Shown here one piece after another: positions 5,681-10,952 of a stretch of 10,952 nt of DNA. The DNA comes from an uncultured Muribaculaceae bacterium. Lineage in GTDB: Bacteria > Bacteroidota > Bacteroidia > Bacteroidales > Muribaculaceae. The position numbers and the translations under genes were made by a program. Within the stretch, counting starts at the first letter, position 1. Each line of letters starts with the position of its first letter. The stretch spans positions 2,587 through 13,538 of the forward strand of contig CAJTUG010000012.1 in NCBI GenBank assembly GCA_910579605.1, given 5' to 3'. The notes under the pieces are model-generated. The model was given only the letters and a program-made list of their open reading frames with translations, was not told the origin of the DNA and made no database searches.

Positions 5681-7744
5681 CTACTTTTTGCGTGTTACCT
5701 TTTTACGGGTCTTGGCGACAGGATGTTTTCGGAGAACCAATGCCGTGCGGGCAGGAAGATACAGAGGTAAGCGCTCCACGCCTGCCGGTTCAAACAAAGG
5801 ATCCGGCATCGTAAAATGTTCTATTTCCATATTGATATTGTCAAAACCTCCAAAATCGGCAGAATCGGTACTTAAAACCGGACTATAAACACCTCCTGGA
5901 GCCAAAATACCATAACCGTCAAAACTCTTGAATGGATTAAAATTGAATACGAAGACCAAATCTCCCCGCATAAAAGCCAATACCTGGTCATCATCCTTTT
6001 CCCATAACTTTCTCACAGGGAGCGACTGGAAATTATGAACCCCGCCCACAAGAGAAATCATAGCATTATCAAATGCATTTAGGAAACGGTATTTTAAATC
6101 TTCACGATCCACCAAATCCCATTGTCTGCGAGCATATTTATAACTCCAACCATTTCCTTCGCGTGGAAAATCTATCCACTCCGGATGCCCGAATTCATTA
6201 CCCATAAAGGTAAGGTAACCTCCGTTTATCGTGGCGAGTGTCACAAGACGTATCATTTTGTGCAAGGCCATGCCACGGGCTACATCAGCATCTGTATCAT
6301 CAACCATCATGTGCCAATACATTTTGGCATCTATGAGTCGGAAAATAACCGTTTTGTCACCAACCAAAGCCTGGTCATGGCTTTCGACATAAGAAATTGT
6401 CTTTTCATCATCACGGCGATTGGTAAGCTCCCAGAAAATAGATGTTGGATGCCAATCTTCGTCTTTCTTTTCTTTGAGCATTTTTATCCAATAATCTGGG
6501 ATACCCATAGCCATACGGTAGTCAAAGCCAATGCCACCATCCCTAAAAGGTACTGCCAAACCAGGCATACCGCTCATTTCCTCTGCTATAGTTATAGCGT
6601 GAGGTTTTATCTCGTGTATAAGCTTATTGGCCAATGTAAGGTATGTAATAGCGTCTGTATCCTGTCCGCCATCATAATAATCTGCATAGCCTCCAAATGC
6701 TTTTCCCAAACCATGGTCGTAATAAAGCATGGATGTGACACCATCAAAACGGAAACCGTCAAAATGATATTCCTCCAACCAATATTTGCAATTAGATAGA
6801 AGAAAATGGATCACCTCGTTCTTGCCATAATCAAAACACAAAGAATCCCACGCAGGATGCTCACGACGCGAAGAGTCATGATGAAAATATTGGTCTACAG
6901 AACCATCCAGACGACCTATTCCCTCATTTTCATTTTTTACGGCATGAGAATGAACGATATCCATTATGACAGCTATGCCCATGGCATGAGCCTCGTTTAT
7001 AAGAGCCTTAAGTTGCTCCGGTGTTCCAAACCTGCTTGAAGCTGCAAAGAAATTGCTCACATGGTAACCGAAAGAACCATAATATGGATGTTCTTGGATT
7101 GCCATAATTTGAATGGCGTTGTAACCGTCGGAAGCAATTCGTGGCAAAACATTTTGCCGGAATTCGTCATAGCTACCAACATCCTCTTTCTGCTGAGCCA
7201 TGCCTATATGGCACTCATAAATTAACAACGGTGCTATGTTTGGACGGAAATCTGCATCGGTCCATCCAAATTCATTGTCCTGAGCATAAATCTGAGCCGA
7301 AAAGATATGGGTTTCAGGATCTTGCACTACACGGGTAGCATATGCCGGAATCCTCTCGCCTCTGCCACCTGGCCACTCTACAAGCATTTTATATAGTTGG
7401 CCATCCTTAAAAGTTGTTGACGGGAATTCCCTCTCCCATACGCCCGACAATCCACCACCGACACGCTTTAGCGAGAATGCAGGCTTTGCTTCCCATCCAG
7501 AAAAATCGCCAATCAATGTTATTCCCGTTGCGTTTGGAGCCCATTCGCGAAACACCCATGTTCCATCTTGGTTACGATGTAGCCCAAAATACTTGTGGGC
7601 ATTAGCAAAATCTGTCAACTTTCCGCCGGCGGAGGTTAGTTCTTTTTCCTTTTTCACTGCATCTGCATGACGGCCTTCTATTGCCGAAGCATAAGGAGTG
7701 AGCCATTGGTCGTTCTTTAATATATTCAATATTTTTTTTGCCAT
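5681..7744 (-). CDS. glgB: 1,4-alpha-glucan (glycogen) branching enzyme, eukaryote-like GH13
   Basis: A 687-residue branching enzyme that cuts alpha-1,4 glucan and re-joins the piece by an alpha-1,6 bond during cytoplasmic glycogen synthesis. Residues ~45-155 form the CBM48 N-terminal module (FREWAPNATGITLIGDFSGW). The GH13 barrel follows: region I DIVHSH (262-267), region II GFRFDGV with nucleophile D334, region III TIAEEMSGMPG with acid E388, region IV VESHDQ with D457. NGGYLTFMGNEFGHPEW (507-523) and the C-terminal beta-sandwich complete the enzyme. Motifs such as FDYRMAMGIPDYWIKML are those of the GBE1-like type common in Bacteroidetes, not the longer E. coli GlgB type. The last ~16 residues form a basic Lys/Arg tail outside the conserved fold. 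It lies 47 bases after rnhA without a clear promoter of its own, and no terminator is seen before eno. Confidence 0.96.
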   Translation of the reverse strand: MAKKILNILKNDQWLTPYASAIEGRHADAVKKEKELTSAGGKLTDFANAHKYFGLHRNQDGTWVFREWAPNATGITLIGDFSGWEAKPAFSLKRVGGGLSGVWEREFPSTTFKDGQLYKMLVEWPGGRGERIPAYATRVVQDPETHIFSAQIYAQDNEFGWTDADFRPNIAPLLIYECHIGMAQQKEDVGSYDEFRQNVLPRIASDGYNAIQIMAIQEHPYYGSFGYHVSNFFAASSRFGTPEQLKALINEAHAMGIAVIMDIVHSHAVKNENEGIGRLDGSVDQYFHHDSSRREHPAWDSLCFDYGKNEVIHFLLSNCKYWLEEYHFDGFRFDGVTSMLYYDHGLGKAFGGYADYYDGGQDTDAITYLTLANKLIHEIKPHAITIAEEMSGMPGLAVPFRDGGIGFDYRMAMGIPDYWIKMLKEKKDEDWHPTSIFWELTNRRDDEKTISYVESHDQALVGDKTVIFRLIDAKMYWHMMVDDTDADVARGMALHKMIRLVTLATINGGYLTFMGNEFGHPEWIDFPREGNGWSYKYARRQWDLVDREDLKYRFLNAFDNAMISLVGGVHNFQSLPVRKLWEKDDDQVLAFMRGDLVFVFNFNPFKSFDGYGILAPGGVYSPVLSTDSADFGGFDNINMEIEHFTMPDPLFEPAGVERLPLYLPARTALVLRKHPVAKTRKKVTRKK

Positions 7745-7791
7745 ATTGTTTATGTAGTAGTTTCTAAGTCAATATTATTATGAAATCATAG

Positions 7792-8460
7792 TTAATGTTT
7801 ACGATTGAAATCGGCTGGTATCTCACCCCAATTTTCAGTGTCCCATTTTATAATAGGATTTGGGATTGTATTATTCTTTAACCAAGAATCAGCACGTTCA
7901 AGCATATCAAGTACTTTTGCGGTTGCCGGTGTACGCTCCAATGTAGTTTTAGAACATCCGCGCCTCAACCACGCAAGAGCCGTCCTGCTATCGGTATAGA
8001 TTGGTGTGGTATTATTGCCTTGCTGTTTCAACAAAGCCGCCACATGGATTAACGCAAGGAACTCTGCAATGTTGTTGGTCCCGGTAAGATATGTTGTTCG
8101 CCCGACATGGAAAATTTCTGCCCCGTCTATTACCCTCACGCCACGGTATTCCATCTTCCCGGGATTACCTGCACAAGCTCCGTCCACAGCTATCCCGTCA
8201 AGTCTTATCTCAGGAATAAGAGTATAATCTTTTGGCCCGGTATCTTTTGCAACCATATGCGAAGCTATGGATTTAATGATACCCATATGAGCACTCGGAT
8301 CTCCTCTATATGCCTCTATTGCCTCTTCTCGGGTGTTGAACGATTTATATTTGGCCTGAGGAAAACCCTTGATCTGAAGCTCGCAATCGGTCCAATTGTC
8401 GTATACTCCCGGCGTCTCTCCAACCCACACAACATAATATTTTTGTCGCTTTTTACTCAT
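7792..8460 (-). CDS. rnhA: Ribonuclease HI with N-terminal viroplasmin (hybrid-binding) domain
   Basis: A 222-residue RNase H1 that cleaves the RNA strand of RNA/DNA hybrids (R-loops, primer remnants). Residues ~6-50 are the viroplasmin-like hybrid-binding domain: KYYVVWVGETPGVYDNW, then the QIKGFPQAKYKSF block. This domain is found in eukaryotic RNase H1 and many Bacteroidetes/Firmicutes enzymes. Residues ~87-220 are the RNase H fold, with the full acidic tetrad D93 (AVDGACAGNPG), E133 (NNIAEF), D157 (YTDSRTALAW) and D217 (IPADFNRK), so it should be active. The start is 6 bases after the stop of the alanine dehydrogenase-like gene, with a weak ACGGA ribosome site, indicating co-transcription. 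Separately encoded small RNase HI proteins lack the N-terminal domain, which explains the greater length here. Confidence 0.95.
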   Translation of the reverse strand: MSKKRQKYYVVWVGETPGVYDNWTDCELQIKGFPQAKYKSFNTREEAIEAYRGDPSAHMGIIKSIASHMVAKDTGPKDYTLIPEIRLDGIAVDGACAGNPGKMEYRGVRVIDGAEIFHVGRTTYLTGTNNIAEFLALIHVAALLKQQGNNTTPIYTDSRTALAWLRRGCSKTTLERTPATAKVLDMLERADSWLKNNTIPNPIIKWDTENWGEIPADFNRKH

Positions 8461-8466
8461 TCCGTT

Positions 8467-9654
8467 TCAAGAAAACTGGAGAAAAAGATTTATATCTACG
8501 TGGCGTACCCCCAATGCATGGGCTACTTTAGAGTTGACACACTTGCCAAGGAAAGTCAAGGCTGCACTGCGTAGGCCTGCATTAAGTTTTAATGCATTTG
8601 CCACCCCGTCACACACCAATATATCATCAAGCATGGTCACAAAAGTATTGCTCAAGGCCATAGCAACAGTACGTGGAACCGCATTGCCTGCGTTAATATA
8701 GCAAATGCGCACAGGCTGCCCACTTTCATTATCTGATGGCGACGCAAGATCCAAGTCAATTACCTGCATAGAAGGGAATGCGCTCCCTGCATTTGATGTG
8801 AGGTCAAAGGTTATGACTCCTCGTTTCATTATCTCCACCAAATCTGCGCCAATAGTACCACAATGGGGATTGGTGTCTGTAGCAACAACTATATCAGCAC
8901 TCCGGAGAGCACTCTCAAAAACACGCGGGTGCAACGATGAACCTATAACAGCATTCCCAAGACGATGAACAGCCTCTCGCAGACGGTAGACATTATTATC
9001 AAAAAGCCTAACGGTTGCGCCAAGACCTATTGCCGTTCTGGCCGCAGCCTCCGCCGCCATATCGCTGCCAATAATCATGACCTCGCAAGGAACTACACCG
9101 GCTACACCGCCAAGAAGTATACCTTTTCCATGAACCGCATCTGCAAGCAGAGACGACGCTATAGCAATTGCCGCGCATCCGTCTATTTCGTGGAGAATAT
9201 CAGCAAACGGATGGTTACCAGTTTCGTCGGTGAGGTTTTCCAAAGCAAGACTTATTATGTGACGATCAAGGAGAATCTTCAACGAATCTACATGTTGAGG
9301 TTCTGCATGCAGGAAAGTCAACAAAAGCGCTCCTTTTTTAAGCCTTTTGGCATCGCATGGTTCAAGAGCAGGAAGATATACTACGATATCGCACGCCAAA
9401 GACTCTGCCCTATCAACTATTTCCACTCCGCATTTTGCATATGCCGTATCGGAATAGTGAATGTGCTGGGCCGCTCCACGTTCCATTTTTAGTTTGAAAC
9501 CTCTGGACACCAACATCCCCGCACCTTCAGGCGTAAGAGGGAAACGATGCTCCATCACTCCCGTTGATGCAGGCAAGCCTATAGTCGCAGTACGCTCCGC
9601 TGCATTGATACGGATAGCCTCTTCAAGAGGGGTAGGGCTTTCTATTGTCTTCAT
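8467..9654 (-). CDS. Divergent alanine dehydrogenase/PNT-family protein, activity uncertain
   Basis: A 395-residue protein with the alanine dehydrogenase/transhydrogenase N and C domains in order. Family marks present: EHRFPLTPEG (35-44, substrate arginine R37), TFLHAE (113-118, H116), LLGGVAGVVPCEVMIIG (180-196), LFDNN (217-221), CYINAGNAVPRT (318-329, N321) and a C-terminal DINLFL as in Bacteroidetes alanine dehydrogenases. Family marks missing: the substrate lysine of the LKVKEP block (here DIVVYLPALEP, 89-99), the GxGxxG loop (here GSDMAA, 196-201), and the catalytic aspartate of the VSIDxGG block (here DLTSNAG, 284-290, with N288). It may be catalytically altered or a non-enzymatic relative. 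Its start lies 32 bases inside aroK; the next ATG (codon 34) would remove the first strand, so this start is preferred. It lies between aroK and rnhA in a tight cluster. Confidence 0.85.
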   Translation of the reverse strand: MKTIESPTPLEEAIRINAAERTATIGLPASTGVMEHRFPLTPEGAGMLVSRGFKLKMERGAAQHIHYSDTAYAKCGVEIVDRAESLACDIVVYLPALEPCDAKRLKKGALLLTFLHAEPQHVDSLKILLDRHIISLALENLTDETGNHPFADILHEIDGCAAIAIASSLLADAVHGKGILLGGVAGVVPCEVMIIGSDMAAEAAARTAIGLGATVRLFDNNVYRLREAVHRLGNAVIGSSLHPRVFESALRSADIVVATDTNPHCGTIGADLVEIMKRGVITFDLTSNAGSAFPSMQVIDLDLASPSDNESGQPVRICYINAGNAVPRTVAMALSNTFVTMLDDILVCDGVANALKLNAGLRSAALTFLGKCVNSKVAHALGVRHVDINLFLQFS

Positions 9655-10186
9655 TCAAATATCTGCTTATGAATTCGTTTGCAGTCTTATCTACATCTTC
9701 TTCTGTTTCAAGCAGCTCGCCGCTAAATTTTTCATGCGCCAAAGAATAAAAGTATTTTCGGGCATTGAGCATTTCTTCCACATGTGCCTTTAGCCTATCA
9801 GGTTCATCTGCATACTTTGAAGCCAGTGGACGCGTTGGTCCGGCTTCTATAATCCTGCGACAAATTGTATCCAATCCGGCATCAAGACAGACAACAACAC
9901 CGGAATCCTTCATGAATTCCATATTATTACCATAGCAAGGAGTGCCGCCACCGCACGAAATCAAAACTTGAGGTAATGATGCAAGTTTGCGCAAGGCTTC
10001 TGCCTCGCGCAAACGGAAATAATCTTGTCCTTTAGTTGCAAAGATTGTCGCCACAGTCATGCCTTCCTCTTGTTCTATCACCTCATCAAGGTCATAAAAT
10101 TTCAAACCGTGGCAACGTGATGCTACAGCTCGGCCAAGAGTAGATTTCCCGGTGGCCATGAATCCGACTATAAAGACCGGACGCAT
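9623..10186 (-). CDS. aroK: Shikimate kinase
   Basis: A 187-residue P-loop kinase that phosphorylates shikimate at O3 in the aromatic amino acid/chorismate pathway. The Walker A loop is GFMATGKST (8-16). Shikimate-binding residues are D34 in YDLDEVIE, R58 in YFRLREAEAL and the CGGGTP block (78-83). The lid arginine is in GPTRPL (116-121, R119), and R143 in NARKYFY is the usual late arginine. It is slightly longer than the typical ~170 residues; the extra C-terminal segment is the part that overlaps the next gene by 32 bases. The ATG overlaps the mscL stop codon by one base (TAATG), so translation is coupled to mscL. Confidence 0.95.
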   Translation of the reverse strand: MRPVFIVGFMATGKSTLGRAVASRCHGLKFYDLDEVIEQEEGMTVATIFATKGQDYFRLREAEALRKLASLPQVLISCGGGTPCYGNNMEFMKDSGVVVCLDAGLDTICRRIIEAGPTRPLASKYADEPDRLKAHVEEMLNARKYFYSLAHEKFSGELLETEEDVDKTANEFISRYLNEDNRKPYPS

Positions 10187-10620
10187 TATTTTTTGTTTAA
10201 ATCTTGCTTGAGAAGATCGCGAATCTCTGCAAGGAGTTCTTCCTGTGTAGGACCAGCAGGTTCAGCAGGTGCCGGCTCTGGCTCTGGTTGTTTCTTAAGT
10301 TTGTTGATAAATTTTATTGCCACAAAGATACAGAAAGCAATAATCAGAAAATCAAAAACAGTCTGAACAAATGCGCCCCAGGTTATTGCCACTTCGGGTG
10401 TGACGATTTCTTCACCATTGGTCACACTTTGCTGAATCACCCATTTATGATCGGAAAAATTCACTCCACCGGTAAGCATTCCTATAAACGGCATGATTAT
10501 ATCATTGACCAACGAAGTTACTATTTTTCCGAATGCAGCACCGATGATAACACCGACTGCCATGTCTACGACATTGCCACGCATGGCAAATTCCTTGAAT
10601 TCTGAGAGGAACTTTTTCAT
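10186..10620 (-). CDS. mscL: Large-conductance mechanosensitive channel
   Basis: A 144-residue inner-membrane channel, the usual MscL length, which opens under membrane tension to release solutes during osmotic downshock. The amphipathic N-helix and TM1 carry the hallmark RGNVVDMAVGVIIGAAFGKIV (14-34) and the following VNDIIMPFIG (38-47). The periplasmic loop is ~50-77. TM2 (WGAFVQTVFDFLIIAFCIFVAI, ~81-102) is followed by KFINKLKK. A proline/glutamate-rich linker (111-124) leads to the cytoplasmic helical bundle QEELLAEIRDLLK (126-138). It is the first gene of the mscL-aroK-ald-like-rnhA cluster, behind its own promoter. Confidence 0.97.
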   Translation of the reverse strand: MKKFLSEFKEFAMRGNVVDMAVGVIIGAAFGKIVTSLVNDIIMPFIGMLTGGVNFSDHKWVIQQSVTNGEEIVTPEVAITWGAFVQTVFDFLIIAFCIFVAIKFINKLKKQPEPEPAPAEPAGPTQEELLAEIRDLLKQDLNKK

Positions 10621-10663
10621 TTTTGTGTAATGGTTTGTGCGTTAGTTTGTTTTTGTTTGGTTG

Positions 10664-10692
10664 CAAATATACGTAAAAATAACAACCCACAA
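10664..10692 (-). promoter_or_regulatory. Promoter of the mscL-aroK-(ald-like)-rnhA cluster
   Basis: On the minus strand TATATTTG (10664-10671) matches TAnnTTTG exactly. A TTTTG with its TTG at 10690-10692 lies 18 bases upstream, slightly close. The leader would run about 40 bases to the mscL ATG and is almost free of G. No promoter of similar quality is apparent in the short gaps within the cluster. Confidence 0.65.
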
Positions 10693-10701
10693 AAGGAAAA
10701 G

Positions 10702-10952
10702 TTAAAAAACAGCAACAGAACCGAGCGAAAAAGTTATCGCCGCCCTGTATAGAGAGGACTCTACAGAATAGACCTTCGCTCCTGCAGTAGCTTTCAAAGC
10801 CAATCCAGGAGTAAACTGCCATGAAGCCGAAACCCCGGCCTCCCCGACAAATGAATTGGACTTGCCAAAAGCATTATGCCAGAAATGCATAAAACCGATT
10901 CCTGCACGGCCTTCCAACGCAAGACTTTGCACCGGATTTAATATACGGTATG
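10702..10952 (-). CDS. C-terminal part of a probable outer-membrane beta-barrel protein (cut by window edge)
   Basis: The last ~83 codons of a gene that enters from the right; the frame is open to the window edge (YRILNPVQSLALEGRAGIGF at the entry). An internal GTG at 10932 is not a likely start. The peptide alternates aromatic/hydrophobic and small or polar residues in strand-length blocks (LEGRAGIGFMHF, FVGEAGVSASWQF, LALKATAGAKVYSV, YRAAITFSLG) and ends in phenylalanine, as outer-membrane barrels recognised by the BAM machinery usually do. Specific family and role are not recognisable from this part. No terminator is seen before the mscL promoter. Confidence 0.65.
   Translation of the reverse strand, partial: YRILNPVQSLALEGRAGIGFMHFWHNAFGKSNSFVGEAGVSASWQFTPGLALKATAGAKVYSVESSLYRAAITFSLGSVAVF

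Noticed and set aside
6122..6799. 225-codon open frame on the plus strand opposite glgB
   Set aside because: It lies wholly antisense to conserved catalytic regions of the branching enzyme. Its translation has no recognisable domain, and no plus-strand promoter or ribosome site precedes it.
7770..7777. TAATATTG as a possible -7 element for glgB
   Set aside because: One base departs from TAnnTTTG and no TTTG lies at the correct distance upstream; co-transcription with rnhA is the simpler reading.
10659..10687. GGTTG...CAACC inverted repeat around the mscL -7 element, considered as a terminator or operator
   Set aside because: The stem is only 5 bp with a 19-base loop and no following U-run. 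It is too weak to call.

Overview
The window looks like chromosomal DNA from an anaerobic Bacteroidales bacterium, possibly of a gut family such as Muribaculaceae or Bacteroidaceae. The family-level guess is weak. The order-level call rests on four things. Several genes carry the Bacteroidetes sigma promoter (TTTG or TTG, about 20 bases, then TAnnTTTG) in front of mostly SD-poor starts. The M56 sensor ends in a TonB domain plus a SusC-like tail. RNase H carries a viroplasmin domain. The glycogen branching enzyme is of the eukaryote-like GH13 type. Every gene I support lies on the minus strand, so the natural reading order runs from the right end to the left end.

Layout in transcription order: (1) the last ~83 codons of a probable outer-membrane beta-barrel protein enter at the right edge. 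(2) A promoter drives a tight cluster: mscL (mechanosensitive channel), aroK (shikimate kinase), a divergent alanine dehydrogenase/transhydrogenase-like protein and rnhA (RNase HI). glgB follows after a 47-base gap. (3) eno (enolase) has its own promoter and a strong hairpin terminator. (4) A secreted family-9 glycoside hydrolase has its own promoter and terminator. (5) A BlaI-type repressor and an M56 (BlaR1-like) sensor protease form an overlapping two-gene operon behind a promoter that carries two identical-pattern palindromes, and the operon ends in a terminator. (6) The first 33 codons of an MFS transporter, with its own promoter, leave at the left edge.

Most of the content is housekeeping: central carbon and glycogen metabolism, aromatic biosynthesis, osmotic protection and RNA/DNA hybrid removal. 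Two places deserve attention. The first is the BlaI/M56 switch. Its sensor has no penicillin-binding domain; instead it has a TonB C-terminal domain followed by a short imitation of a SusC-type receptor N-terminus, and its promoter is packed with two TAACTAA-N4-TTAGTTG boxes 32 bp apart. The second is the alanine dehydrogenase-like protein. It keeps the fold signature and full length but has lost the lysine, the catalytic aspartate and the glycine-rich nucleotide loop expected of the family, so its reaction is probably not the annotated one. I see no mobile element, CRISPR array, tRNA or rRNA, and no gene-free stretch over 300 bases.
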